From Tessaracoccus lapidicaptus (lineage in GTDB: Bacteria > Actinomycetota > Actinomycetes > Propionibacteriales > Propionibacteriaceae), in contig NZ_MBQD01000027.1 in the NCBI RefSeq assembly GCF_001693815.1, positions 62,001 through 126,000 of the forward strand: a DNA stretch of 64,000 nt. Direction: 5' to 3'. A program made the position numbers and the translations under genes. The notes under the pieces were generated by a model. That model searched no databases. It worked only from the letters and a program-made list of their open reading frames with translations, and was not told the origin of the DNA. Each line of letters starts with the position of its first letter. The first letter of the stretch is position 1. This document shows positions 43,156 through 52,674 of the stretch, piece by piece.

Positions 43156-44626
43156 TGTGGTCCTCCGCTTCTCTCACAGCCACAGGTGGCTGCGCCGCAC
43201 GCTGCGGCTGGGTTGATGTCGTCGCGGCACCCACCTGCGACGGATGAGGCTGCGCTGGATGAGGTGCGCGGCGGATGTCGCCGGCCGGGTCGTACGGGTA
43301 GGACGGGTCCCCGGCCCCCATGCCGGAGGTGGTGTCGTTGACCAGGCCCGTGGCGCGGGCGCCGACCTGCTGGAACCCGTCGACGAGCTTCTTCGCGCCG
43401 AGGATCACCCCCGCCGCCACCACCCCCACCGGACCAGCCACGGCACCCACCCCAGCAACAGCCCCCGTGGCAGCAGCGCCACCGGCAGAAGCACCACCCG
43501 CGGCCGCGCCACCAGCACCAGCCGCACCAGCGGCGGACCCACCAGCGCCGCCGCTCGCCGCAGCTCCCCCGGCTGCGCCAGGGGTGAGGCTGGAGCTCTG
43601 TGCCGCGGCCGCACGGCTCGCCGTGGCGGACTCCCCCGCACCAACCACTCCCCCACTTCCCCCACCACCTCCGCTGCTGCGAGTCACGGTGGTGTGGGCG
43701 TGGCCGGCGGCCGAGGAGGCGCCGGTGGTGCCGGCCAGGCCGGCGCGGAACGAGGCGCCGCTGGTGGTGCCCGGGTCCACGAAGGCCAGCAGCCGGAACA
43801 GGGCCACCGGGGAGAGGGCCGCGACGGCGATCATCACCACGGATGGCAGCGCCAGCGCCACGGCTTCCTGTGCAGAGTCCTCCAAACCGAGAGAGACGCC
43901 GGTGGCGAGCTGCACCCCCAACCCCAGCATCAGGGTCATCAGCAGTGGTGCGATGGCGGCGGCGTGGAACCAGCGAAACGCCTTCCAGAACCATGATTCG
44001 AACGGCTTGAACATCAGTCCGGCTGCGGCGATCGGGGCGGTGGCGGCGATCACGATCAGCGACACCGCCCGGCCCAGCATCACCACCAGATGCGCCAACG
44101 CGGCCAGCCACAGCACCAACCCCAGCAACAGCAACACCGTGGCCGTCGTGGCGGTCATCACCCCTTCGGTGAAGTCCAGACCCGTCGGCTCCCACTCGGC
44201 CAGATCCGCTGTGCCCAGCAGCTGGATGCGCAGTGCCGTGTTGAGGCCCTCGACGGCAGTCACCAGCGCGGCGCCGTAGGTGTACCAGAGCGTGCACACC
44301 AGCAGAAACTTCACCGCACCGAAGATCGCACCGCCGAGGGAGAGGGCGTCTCGGCGGAGGACGGTGCCGACCAGCTGCACGATCAGCAGCATCAGGGCCA
44401 GCGAGAGGCCGAGCCAGAGGGTGACGCCGTAGACCGACCACAGCGCCGACGACTCGTCAGGGTTGAGGTTGGGGGTGAGGAACCAGTCCCCGAGCTGCAG
44501 GATCGCGCGCATCACCCACAACCCAGCGCCCCACACCGCCAGGCAGATCGCCACCCACGCATCCACCACTATCTGACCACCGGCTGCGGCCAGGTCGCCG
44601 AACATCTCCCCGATCTGCTCCCACAT
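43136..44626 (-). CDS. TrbL/VirB6-like polytopic channel protein
   Basis: A 496-residue protein with about seven membrane segments in the first 290 residues (GVTLWLGLSLALMLLIVQLV, TATTATVLLLLGLVLWLAAL, SVVMIAVAALSPVALFRLLA). A long Gly/Ala/Ser-rich C-terminal tail and a Pro/Gln-rich end follow. The plan fits the VirB6/TrbL inner-membrane channel subunit. Start ATG 44626; longer frames upstream overlap the previous gene. The low-complexity tail has strong opposite-frame shadows that are not genes. Confidence 0.82.
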   Translation of the reverse strand: MWEQIGEMFGDLAAAGGQIVVDAWVAICLAVWGAGLWVMRAILQLGDWFLTPNLNPDESSALWSVYGVTLWLGLSLALMLLIVQLVGTVLRRDALSLGGAIFGAVKFLLVCTLWYTYGAALVTAVEGLNTALRIQLLGTADLAEWEPTGLDFTEGVMTATTATVLLLLGLVLWLAALAHLVVMLGRAVSLIVIAATAPIAAAGLMFKPFESWFWKAFRWFHAAAIAPLLMTLMLGLGVQLATGVSLGLEDSAQEAVALALPSVVMIAVAALSPVALFRLLAFVDPGTTSGASFRAGLAGTTGASSAAGHAHTTVTRSSGGGGGSGGVVGAGESATASRAAAAQSSSLTPGAAGGAAASGGAGGSAAGAAGAGGAAAGGASAGGAAATGAVAGVGAVAGPVGVVAAGVILGAKKLVDGFQQVGARATGLVNDTTSGMGAGDPSYPYDPAGDIRRAPHPAQPHPSQVGAATTSTQPQRAAQPPVAVREAEDHNGGTNL

Positions 44627-44627
44627 C

Positions 44628-45401
44628 TCAGGCGTCCCGCCACGTGAGCCAGCCAGCTTTGAGGGCGAGTTCGGTGCCCGGCCACGTAGACGGCCCCGGC
44701 ACCGGATGCGCTCCCTCGGCGATGACCCACCGGCCATCGATCCAGGTCATCCGTTCGCAGTGCCCGTAGGCCAAGCGGGCCTGGTCGCGGAACGTGTAGG
44801 TGATCTCCACCAACACACACACCACATGCCAGTTGTCGCCGTCGGAGCCCTTCACCTGACCGGCCGACGGGATCACGGTCAGCGAAGCCCCCGTCTCCAG
44901 ACCTGCCGGCATTCTCCCGGCGGTCAGGAACGATTGGATCAATCCCAACACCGGCCACGACCCCGCCGAGCCCGTCGGGTCCTCGAACCAGGACTGCTGC
45001 ACCCGCTGCACATGGGCCAGGTCCATCGACCCGAGGACGGAGACCAGGATCTCCCCCAACTGCCCCACCGCACCCTCCGGCGTCTTCGGGTAGCCCGTCG
45101 GGATCCCCTCCGCACCGATCTGGTCCACCAGGGGGATGTCGATCGTCGGCAGCTGACCGAGGGCAGGGGTGCCGCCCGTCGCATCCGACCGCGACACCGC
45201 CAGCATCGGGGCGGCTGCGATCTCATCGCGCACGGAGACCTCGCCAGCCGGCAGCAAGTCGACGACCTGATCCCTCGTGCGGGTGGTTGGGTCATCGGCA
45301 ACGGCGAAGTAGACGGCGAACCCCAGGCCGGAGAGCAGTACCAGCCCCACCAACGTGACGCCGGCCAGCAGGGTCAGGTACGCGCGATCGGGCCTGATCA
45401 T
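44628..45401 (-). CDS. conjugation-cluster membrane-anchored protein
   Basis: A 257-residue protein: one N-terminal membrane segment (AYLTLLAGVTLVGLVLLSGL), then an extracytoplasmic domain that ends in EITYTFRDQARLAYGHCERM-TWIDGRWVIAEGAHPVP. The final strand pattern resembles NTF2-like periplasmic transfer proteins. No named family assigned. It sits between the pilin-like and VirB6-like genes. Confidence 0.72.
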   Translation of the reverse strand: MIRPDRAYLTLLAGVTLVGLVLLSGLGFAVYFAVADDPTTRTRDQVVDLLPAGEVSVRDEIAAAPMLAVSRSDATGGTPALGQLPTIDIPLVDQIGAEGIPTGYPKTPEGAVGQLGEILVSVLGSMDLAHVQRVQQSWFEDPTGSAGSWPVLGLIQSFLTAGRMPAGLETGASLTVIPSAGQVKGSDGDNWHVVCVLVEITYTFRDQARLAYGHCERMTWIDGRWVIAEGAHPVPGPSTWPGTELALKAGWLTWRDA

Positions 45402-45403
45402 GA

Positions 45404-45736
45404 CTAGCGGGTGACGCAGCCGTCGCCGAGGAATCCCGACAGGATGCCCGGGATCACGAGATAGAGCAGGGCGGCGCCGAGGACGACGAACACCCCGATC
45501 AGGCCGCCCTTCGACACGTGCGGCATCGAGAACACCTTGCCCAGGATCACCGCCGCCACCGCGGCCAGGACGCCCGCGGGGAATGCCACCCACACCAATG
45601 CCCAGGAGAACCAGCCCAGGAACTCATCCACCAGCACCTGCGCTCCCGACGGGGCGACCGGGCACACCATCCCGCGCCCCTCCGCAGGCAAAAACCCACC
45701 CACCGATCTGGCCATGGCAGCGAATTGAACGATCAT
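45404..45736 (-). CDS. VirB2/TrbC-like small membrane protein
   Basis: A 110-residue protein with two hydrophobic segments (WALVWVAFPAGVLAAVAAVI; GVFVVLGAALLYLVIPGILS), a central positive loop (FSMPHVSKGG) and a cysteine near each end (MVCPVAP, GDGCVTR). Size and topology match the VirB2/TrbC pilin class. ATG 45736 overlaps the ParA-like gene by 4 bases. Confidence 0.7.
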   Translation of the reverse strand: MIVQFAAMARSVGGFLPAEGRGMVCPVAPSGAQVLVDEFLGWFSWALVWVAFPAGVLAAVAAVILGKVFSMPHVSKGGLIGVFVVLGAALLYLVIPGILSGFLGDGCVTR

Positions 45737-46485
45737 GACAGTTCCTTCACACGCGACGCGATGACGCCGACCGCGGACTGCAGCCGACGCGGAAGCGGAT
45801 CGGCGGTGACCCCACCGACCCGAAGACTCGAACACTCCGGCACCAGCACCAGCCGCCCAGCCGCAGTCGCACGCCTGATAGAGGGCCCGAGGACGCCACA
45901 GACGGGCTTCGGCAGCGAGCGCCCCGTCACCGCTGTGATCACCGGCACCACGTCAAAGGAGGATTCGAGCTGGTCCAGGCGCGCCTCGAGGCGCCTCACG
46001 CTCGGCACCGAGCAAGCGGCCACCGCCACCAGCACCCCCGGCCGGGTGGCGGCCAGGTCGTCTGGCCACAGTCCCAGGTCCATGACCGTGAGCCCGTCCG
46101 CCTCGGACGCGGGGAGCATCACCGCACCCGGGTCGGCGCGCCGTTGCAGCTGTACGCCGCCGCGAGAGCCGATGATCCAGCCCTGCCGAGTGCCGAGTTC
46201 GGCCGACGACGCGGCCGCCAACCCTGACAGGCCAGGAGCGCTGAACTCCACCAGGCGTGAAGCACCGAGCGCTTCAGCCACAGCCAACGCCACCACCGTC
46301 GCGCCGACGCCCCCAGCCACACCGACCACCGCCACCGCCGCAGTGGTGCTCAGCGTCGCCGTCACAGCCCCGTCTCTGGGGGTGTTCGCTGCTGGCTCGC
46401 TGCGGGTGGTGGTGGTGAAGGTGCCCTCCTGGAGGGCCGCGTACGCGGCGCGCAGTTCGGCCAGGGAGAAGCCGGTGACTGTCAC
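45733..46485 (-). CDS. ParA/MinD-like P-loop ATPase
   Basis: A 250-residue protein with a deviant Walker A GVAGGVGATVVALAVAEAL (GGVGAT in place of GGxGKT) and a Walker B-like VMDLGLWPDDL. The fold suggests ParA/MinD/CpaE proteins, though the signature lysine of the P-loop is replaced by Ala. It may position or regulate the transfer machine. GTG 46485 overlaps the small gene upstream by 4 bases. Confidence 0.75.
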   Translation of the reverse strand: MTVTGFSLAELRAAYAALQEGTFTTTTRSEPAANTPRDGAVTATLSTTAAVAVVGVAGGVGATVVALAVAEALGASRLVEFSAPGLSGLAAASSAELGTRQGWIIGSRGGVQLQRRADPGAVMLPASEADGLTVMDLGLWPDDLAATRPGVLVAVAACSVPSVRRLEARLDQLESSFDVVPVITAVTGRSLPKPVCGVLGPSIRRATAAGRLVLVPECSSLRVGGVTADPLPRRLQSAVGVIASRVKELS

Positions 46486-46649
46486 TTGCGCTCCAAGGCC
46501 GACTTCAGGCGAGCCGGGGGAATCTCCAGCAGGCGCCGACGCGCGTCCAGCGCCTGCCGTAGCCGCTGGGACCAGAGCACCAGCTGATCACAGGCCTCCG
46601 CCTCGCCCTTCGCCACAACAATGAGCTGCTGCGTCTCGTCATCCGACAT
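46482..46649 (-). CDS. small conjugation-cluster protein
   Basis: A 55-residue, mostly helical, charged protein (MSDDETQQLIVVAKGEAEAC; LRQALDARRRLLEIPPARLK). Coupled by GTGA to the ParA-like gene, which supports it as a real gene. Start ATG 46649 is tentative. No family. Confidence 0.5.
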   Translation of the reverse strand: MSDDETQQLIVVAKGEAEACDQLVLWSQRLRQALDARRRLLEIPPARLKSALERK

Positions 46650-46778
46650 GACCGCCACGTCCCTTCCGACCGTCTTGACACCCAAGAACCCGCACCCGCA
46701 CCGGCCAGCGCGTCGACATACTCAGGCACTCTGGAACTCGGCGCTTGATGAATGTGTCCGCAGTCGAGGGGCGGATCA

Positions 46779-47552
46779 TCAGGCGGCAGCACCGTTGCGG
46801 GCCGCGGCCCGGAGCACCCCCAGAGCCTTCCTGGCGCGGTACTGCACCTGGTCCGCGGTGTGCCCCGGTCCCACCACCTGCAGACACGCTGCCCGGGCCG
46901 TCAGGCCAGCGCTCCCCCGCGCCGCGATCCCGTCATCGGTCGCGGTCACCGCCAGCGCCACCAGCAGGTCCATGTCCTCACGGCTCAGCCCGGCCTCGCT
47001 CAACGCCCACCAGTACACGTCGCTGCTCTTCAACGAGTCCCGGTCCTGGTCCCGTGCGATCCGCTCCAACACCTCCGGAACGACCGCAGCCCGTTCACGC
47101 CACACCCGCTCGGCCGACTGCCCCCAGCCGAACTCCCGATCCAACGCACGTCCGACCCGTCGAGCCACACCTTGCGGGATCCATCCCTTCAACGGGTCAT
47201 CCCACGGATACTCAGCCACCTCAGCCCACAGATAACCGGCCGCCACGTCCTCTACATGCCGCGCGTCCTGCGTGTTGCGGGAACGGGTCGCCACCACTGC
47301 CTCACACGCCGGCAGAAGCAGATGCACCAGCACCGCGGTGGCGTCCACCCGAGAGTCATCGAGCCGAGTCAACCGGCCCAGAGCCAGCAGAACCTCCCGA
47401 TCCTCACGCCACTCAGCCTCGCCCCGCCACGTCGCCACATCACGGCACGACCCGAACCGCGACAACACCGGCTCACCGATCGTCCACACCTCCCAATGCT
47501 CGTCCGCGGCATCCAGGAGGTGGTCGATGTTCAAGGCGGCGCGCACGCTCAT
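46779..47552 (-). CDS. uncharacterised protein at the head of the conjugation cluster
   Basis: A 257-residue soluble protein, mostly helical (AALNIDHLLDAADEHWEVWT; FGWGQSAERVWRERAAVVPE). The C-terminal part RAACLQVVGPGHTADQVQYR-ARKALGVLRAA looks like a helix-turn-helix. No family assigned. AGAGGA precedes ATG 47552. It may be the regulator of the transfer operon; that is inference from position. Confidence 0.65.
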   Translation of the reverse strand: MSVRAALNIDHLLDAADEHWEVWTIGEPVLSRFGSCRDVATWRGEAEWREDREVLLALGRLTRLDDSRVDATAVLVHLLLPACEAVVATRSRNTQDARHVEDVAAGYLWAEVAEYPWDDPLKGWIPQGVARRVGRALDREFGWGQSAERVWRERAAVVPEVLERIARDQDRDSLKSSDVYWWALSEAGLSREDMDLLVALAVTATDDGIAARGSAGLTARAACLQVVGPGHTADQVQYRARKALGVLRAAARNGAAA

Positions 47553-47769
47553 CTCGGGGTCCTCTCGCGTAGGTTCACACCGCAGAACCTCGCGTCCCCA
47601 CATCCCCCTTTCCCTACCCCCCACCCACCCCGCAGACCCTCAAGAACCTCGGGGACACGGCTCTGACTAGGATCGAGAAACTCACCCCCCGTCACCGGGC
47701 CATCTCGCGGCAGGACACGATGGGGAGCCGGAAAGGGCGCGGGGCCGCGGTCACCCTGCCTGGTTGATA

Positions 47770-48903
47770 GGCGCCACCAGTGTCGCCGCGGTGCACGGAA
47801 GCCTTACCACGACGGCGGAGAACGTGGATCTCCGCGAGATGAGAAGCGGATCCGGCTGTTGACCCAGGAGATTCGAGATCCCGCGCCTCGCAGCGGCGTG
47901 GTGTCGCAGGCCAACCGGCGGCCGAACACGATGTACCCACTCGCGCGAAGCCGGGCTGTGGACCGGGTCGACTACAGATGGCGCGCCGCGTTCGGCTCGC
48001 CGCGAGCCCTACTGCCGGCTCGACCCGGGGGACCTTCCTCGGCCTCCGAGTAGCCGGCCCGAACATCAGCGGGCGGCCGCCGTCGATCACCGCGATGACG
48101 AGCTGAGTCCTCGGCTGGTGGAGCTCTCGGAGGCGAACTACCGCGTTTACGGAGCTCCGAAGATGTGGAAGACCGCGGTGCGGGCAGGCATCGGGATCGG
48201 CGGGATCAGACCTCCCGGCTGATGCGGGCTGCGGGGATCGAGGGTGCCCGACGTTCGAAGCGGGTGACCACGACTCGGCGGGATCCTGTGGCCTCACGCC
48301 ACCCGGACCTGGTGAAGCGGGAGTTCACCGCCACGGCACCGAACCGGTTGTGGGTCACCGACCTCACGTTCGTGCCGACCTGGGCCGGTGTCGCCTACGT
48401 GTGCTTCATCATCGACGCCGTTCTCGAGGATGATCGTCGGCTGGCGGGTTACTCCACACATGCGCACCGAGATGGTCCTCGACGCGATCGAGATGGCCCG
48501 CTGGCCCAGGGGCCATCACCACGGCGATCTGCGTTGTCACAGCGACGCGGGCAGCCAGGTCACCTCCATCCGCTACGGCGAGCGACTCGCGGAGATCGGC
48601 GCAACCCCGTCGATCGGACCGTCGGCGACTCGTTCGACAACGCTCTGGCCGTGACAGTCAACGGCTACGACAAGACCGAACTGGCCTGCGGGCCCGCCCG
48701 GTCCGGTCCATGGAAAAGCGTCGGGGACCTCGAGCTCGCGACCCTCGGATGGGTGAACTGGCACAGCACCAACACGCCTTCACGGATACCTCGGCGACCT
48801 ACCACCCGCCGAGTTCGAGAACGCGTTCTATGCTGAACCAACCGACCATCAACAGTTGGTCGGGATCAAGTAGGCGAGTCTCCATCAAACCCAGTGCGGT
48901 TCA
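47770..48903 (+). pseudogene. degenerate IS3-family insertion sequence
   Basis: An OrfA-like tail (LREMRKRIRLLTQEI, VSQANRRPNTMYPL) is followed by a broken OrfB. OrfB shows EANYRVYGAPKMWKTA, SRLMRAAGIEGARRSKRV, the integrase core start NRLWVTDLTFVPTWAGVAYV, HSDAGSQVTSIRYGERLAEI in a second frame, VGDSFDNALAVTVNGY in a third, and NTLHGYLGDLPPAEFENAFY at the end (stop 48871-48873). At least three frame changes make it non-functional. The right terminal repeat (48876-48903, ending GTGCGGTTCA) matches the TGAACC-type ends of IS3 elements. The left end was not found. Confidence 0.8.
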
Positions 48904-49134
48904 CTATGGTGCTCAACGACCAGTCCTCCACAAGCGTCCCCGGCGGGCTTCAGTGGCACCTCACCGGCGTCTACACTCTGGGCTATCCAGGTCGTCGCGG
49001 AGCATAATTGGGGCGCACTTCTATGGGTCGGCGAAGGCTCCAAGGCCGAGCGGCTATTCGCTTGGACCTATGAGGAGGGCTTCACCGCTGAGGCCGCGCA
49101 CAAGGCCGCTCGACTTGCCAAGCTGAGGAGGCGG

Positions 49135-49815
49135 TTGACGGGAACCGAAGACGAGAGGCTGTCCACGGGTATGGCCGCGACCGTGGCAATTTTCGGCGCG
49201 GCCATCTTCACCCAGAACCTTGCCTGGATCATCGCCCTCCCTATCGTCGCTGCAGGTGTGATGAAGCTCACGTCCGCTTTGTCGGCACCAGGAGCAGTCG
49301 GACCCCGGGAGATCGATGCCTTAACGAACCGCCTGCTCAAGACCGAACGCGAGTTCAGGAACACCAGCTACTTCACTGCCCTGGCGATCCGCCACCATCT
49401 TCTCCATCCACTCAACGACCACCAGGCCACCACGATCCATACGCTGGCGGGCGCCTTCGAAAGCGTGGGTAATCGAGTCGAGCAACTCCGGGGTCCGAGC
49501 CGTGACGATGCCCGAGCCGCGCTGCGCTCCCTGGCCGCCACATATGACGGGCGCTACGAGATCTCAAATGGAATCGCCGCCGCCCTCAGTGCTCTGTCGA
49601 CCTCCGTCGACAGAGCACTGGCAGCTGAAAGGGCGGTCCAGAGTGCGGTGGAGGCCCCGGTGCTGGAGGCCAAGGTGCAGCGGCGCGCCGACCAGATTCG
49701 GGATTCTCGGAACGAAGCCCTTCTGCTCATCCAGCATGCAATTGACCGCCTCGACCTTGACGCGCAAACCTCTGACGCAACCAGCGCGTACCTCAACATA
49801 CGAAGGCCCGACTGA
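49135..49815 (+). CDS. hypothetical membrane protein, 5' end probably lost to an IS insertion
   Basis: A 226-residue protein from TTG 49135: one to two membrane segments (ATVAIFGAAIFTQNLAWIIA-LPIVAAGVMKL) then a long helical domain (LRSLAATYDGRYEISNGIAA ... RDSRNEALLLIQHAIDRLDL). Coding character continues upstream without a stop back to the IS3 end (WGALLWVGEGSKAERLFAWT, FTAEAAHKAARLAKL), with no start codon. The original gene was therefore likely longer and cut by the IS. Function unknown. Confidence 0.6.
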   Translation: MTGTEDERLSTGMAATVAIFGAAIFTQNLAWIIALPIVAAGVMKLTSALSAPGAVGPREIDALTNRLLKTEREFRNTSYFTALAIRHHLLHPLNDHQATTIHTLAGAFESVGNRVEQLRGPSRDDARAALRSLAATYDGRYEISNGIAAALSALSTSVDRALAAERAVQSAVEAPVLEAKVQRRADQIRDSRNEALLLIQHAIDRLDLDAQTSDATSAYLNIRRPD

Positions 49816-49943
49816 TCCTCTTGCGATAACTCCTGCCCAGCTCTGCGAGGTCGAGTTTGTGGCCGTGGCGCGGTGCAATGGGCCGGACAGCATGAGGCGG
49901 CGCTCCGGAGGCGAACGGGACGATAGCGAGGGGGGGAGGGGCG

Positions 49944-50670
49944 CTACTCGCAGGCGAGGCCGTCGCCGTCGCCGCGGTGGCCGGTGCCGTGGGCGAACCA
50001 GTTGTAGATCTCTGCCTCGGCGGGATTGCCGGCGCGGAAGGGTCCGGTCGGGTGACCGAGGGCGTTATTCTTCAGCTTGGTGCAGGACGAGTGCTGCCTC
50101 CACCACGGCACCTCAGCACCCACCGCGACGCCCTGGCCCCCGGTCAGTGGGGCGATGCTGGCTTGCGGCCTAGCCTGGCAGGACGTGGTGATCACTGCGC
50201 CGTCCGTGCCGGCCTCGGCGATCTGAGCGGCGTGGTAGGCCGCTTCTTGGGGGTGGTGGGGGCAGCCGTCGGTGGAGTCGAAGCGTGCGATCGCGTTGCC
50301 CGCCTGCAGTTGCGCCAGGCCAAGGTCGATCGACGCCGTCGGAGGTGATGACGTGGCGGAGGAGCCGGTCGTACCGGTCGCGGTCGTTCTGCCCCTCGGG
50401 CAACGTGAGGGTTAGCGGGTCGCCGACCGTCAGCAGGCCGGCGATGGTGGACGATGCTTCGTCGTGGCCGCATTCTCCGCGTTCGGGGGTGTCGATCCCG
50501 ATGATCCGGACGATGCCCGCGGTGGTCCCAATCGTGTCGCCGTCCACGAAAGCGGTGGACTCTGCGACTTTCGGACCCGCCCGATCGGTGGCGACGGGGT
50601 CGCAGCCGGCCACCGCTAATGCCACCAGCATCGTCAGCCCTGCCAGCTGCGACGCGCGTGCCCCCTTCAC
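49944..50670 (-). pseudogene. thermonuclease-family (SNase) lipoprotein, frameshifted
   Basis: GTG 50670, lipobox LAVAGC, then the nuclease core FVDGDTIGTTAGIVRIIGID-TPERGECG with the Asp/Arg/Glu residues of the SNase active site, and NDRDRYDRLLRHVITSDGVD. The frame is lost near 50340; in another frame follow LGLAQLQAGNAIARFDST and, up to the stop at 49944, an excalibur-type calcium motif (YNWFAHGTGHRGDGDGLACE). One small indel separates the two halves. If repaired it would be an exported nuclease with an excalibur tail. Confidence 0.75.
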
Positions 50671-50827
50671 GTATCCGACTCTATGCCACCGTCGAGCCCA
50701 CTTCGGCGCGAGGGGGGCTGACTCAAGCCCGTCCGTCACAGGTAAGGAACTCCTCGGGTGATCCCGAAGCGGCGCCGGCAGTGTGCAGAGGATGAGCCGC
50801 GAGGCAGGGTAGTCAGCCCTCGCACAT

Positions 50828-51334
50828 CTAATAGACGTCACGACGAAGTTGCGTCCACCACTCAAGTTTCTCTGCGTAGCGCATTGCGGCGAAAGCGCCG
50901 CTGCTGCTCGGCAACACGAAAACCCGACTCGTCCCGATCCTCCACGGCTGCTCCCCCAATCTAACGGTCTTGCCAGAGCTGAGGCGGAGCTCTCGGCCCG
51001 CCGAACGCCCTGCTGTGAGTCCATTGAATGCCACCCACCTCGGAGCTTGACTGATGAGTTCTCGCGCCACGGCCGTCGAGTACCCGAAGTCGAGGCCACG
51101 GTCATGACTCTGAGCGCGATCCTTGACCAAGTCGGTGATACCGATCCCATAGTCCAACACGGTGGCATCCTCCGCGGGCGTCAGAAGGGACGGAGTGAAA
51201 CCAGCGTCAAACAGCAGTTGCCAGAACTTGTTGCCGCGCCCGGCGTAGTAATGGCCGAGGTCCGCCGAGGCGGATGAAACCGCCGTACCGCAGAAGACAA
51301 CGTCGAGGTCTGGACGGAGCAGGTCTGGAAGCAT
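50828..51334 (-). CDS. mug: mismatch-specific uracil/thymine-DNA glycosylase (Mug)
   Basis: A 168-residue glycosylase of the UDG superfamily, Mug/TDG branch: VVFCGTAVSSASADLGHYYA, NKFWQLLFDAGFTPSLLTP, YGIGITDLVKDRAQSHD and VFVLPSSSGAFAAMRY. In Mug proteins the first motif usually reads GINPG; GTAVSS is a common actinobacterial form. It removes mismatched U or T opposite G. Start ATG 51334. It stands divergent from a second glycosylase-like gene. Confidence 0.85.
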   Translation of the reverse strand: MLPDLLRPDLDVVFCGTAVSSASADLGHYYAGRGNKFWQLLFDAGFTPSLLTPAEDATVLDYGIGITDLVKDRAQSHDRGLDFGYSTAVARELISQAPRWVAFNGLTAGRSAGRELRLSSGKTVRLGEQPWRIGTSRVFVLPSSSGAFAAMRYAEKLEWWTQLRRDVY

Positions 51335-51645
51335 GGGACCATCCTCGCTGCAGTCGGTGACCAATCGGCTTCTTTGCTTACATCCCCCACGTGTCCGGTG
51401 TGCAGGCCGGACCCATTTCCGTTCAAGCGCACGCACGGATGCTAGCTTGCTAGCCGGATGCCTGAACCCCATCGATCTCTGGAACCCTCTGTCGATCGTC
51501 GTCCCGAGAGCGGCATGAGCGCGCGCCTATTGCTCCCCCTCCGGCGCCAGATCTAAGCGGTCGCGGCGTGGGTTCACGGCCATGGGATTCGACCCGAGCA
51601 TTGATCTTCGTCAGTCAGGTTCGGTCATGTGGCAATATTCGCGGA

Positions 51646-52404
51646 GTGTCGAGCCGTCTTGCCGCCGTGGAGTTCTGGGACAGGGAGATCGGTCGGTGGG
51701 TGGAGGGTGACCATCGCCTACACCCCGATCTCGAACGTTGGCGTGCGACCTACTCCGGTCGGGGAGCCGGCACAGTCGATCTGACCGTGATGCCCGAGCC
51801 GTACATCGGACCGCTGGCCGGCTCGGCCACACCAGCCCTAGTCATGCTGGGACTCAATCCCGGGGCGCCCGCGCCAGCGTTCCAAAGCATGGACGGCATC
51901 TACACCCAACGGGTCCGCGAAACGTCTTACGGCAACTGGGCCAGCAGCGGCCCCTACACCGACGCCACGTGGCAACAGGCCCATGGACGCAACCGCTACC
52001 ACCACAACCGGCTCGCGTTCGCTCGACGACTGCACAACGACGACACGATCCAGAACCACGATCTTCTCTACATCGAGCTCTATCCGTTCCACTCCAAGGC
52101 CGTCACCGCCGCGATTACTCCCCCCGCCGACCTGCTCACCCGGTTCATCCTCGATCCCATCAGCGAGCTCGAGACTCCATTTGTCTTCGCCTTCGGCAAG
52201 CCCTGGCTTCGGGCCGCCTCACGCCTCGGACTCAGCGACGGGAACCAACTGCCAGTCAATTGGGCAACCGCCAGCCGCACAGCCCACATCTTCCCGCTGA
52301 TCCGCAACCAGCGGCTGGTAGTCATCACCCAGGCCGGCTACGCCGGTCCACCCGGCGCCACCGACACCGAGGCGCTGGCCGCAGCGCTGCACAGCCAGGC
52401 CTAA
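51646..52404 (+). CDS. putative DNA glycosylase-like protein (possibly anti-phage Brig1-like)
   Basis: A 252-residue soluble protein with the UDG-superfamily-like first motif ALVMLGLNPGAPAPAF, a long insertion with GIYTQRVRETSYGNWASSGP and RYHHNRLAFARRL, a second motif LLYIELYPFHSK and a strand PFVFAFGKPWLRAASRLGLS. The ELYP-HSK wording is what I recall from glycosylase-like proteins proposed to act against phage with modified DNA (Brig1 type); this is memory of a pattern, not a search. GTG 51646 gives the conserved length. Divergent neighbour of mug. Confidence 0.55.
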   Translation: MSSRLAAVEFWDREIGRWVEGDHRLHPDLERWRATYSGRGAGTVDLTVMPEPYIGPLAGSATPALVMLGLNPGAPAPAFQSMDGIYTQRVRETSYGNWASSGPYTDATWQQAHGRNRYHHNRLAFARRLHNDDTIQNHDLLYIELYPFHSKAVTAAITPPADLLTRFILDPISELETPFVFAFGKPWLRAASRLGLSDGNQLPVNWATASRTAHIFPLIRNQRLVVITQAGYAGPPGATDTEALAAALHSQA

Positions 52405-52674
52405 ACAGCGGAACCTCACGACCAACGCGCCCCGGCGCGGAGCAACCACACAGCAGAGTGGCGCTGCCCCGTGTGATGCCCAACCCACTCCTTGTGAGCG
52501 TCATCGCTCAGAAACGGGTCGAGGGCAACAGACCTTGACTGGCTCAAGCAAGAGGACAGTGCTCGGGCATAGCCACTGTTGACGACGCCCGAATTTGATG
52601 CCGTAACGACGGGGTGGTCAGAGTCATCACCCCGCACGGCGATTGTTGCTCGGTTCCCGCAGGCGGATGAGTGG
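52405..52674. other. intergenic, nothing recognised
   Basis: 270 bases between the glycosylase-like gene and the small zinc-ribbon gene on the other strand; no gene or clear hairpin. Confidence 0.4.

Noticed and set aside
43107-44441. Long Gly/Trp/Arg-rich minus frame within the TrbL-like gene
   Set aside because: Off-frame shadow of the Gly/Ala-rich tail; no membrane pattern.
47692-48297. Minus-strand frame opposite the IS3 remnant
   Set aside because: The plus strand carries recognisable IS3 OrfA/OrfB pieces.
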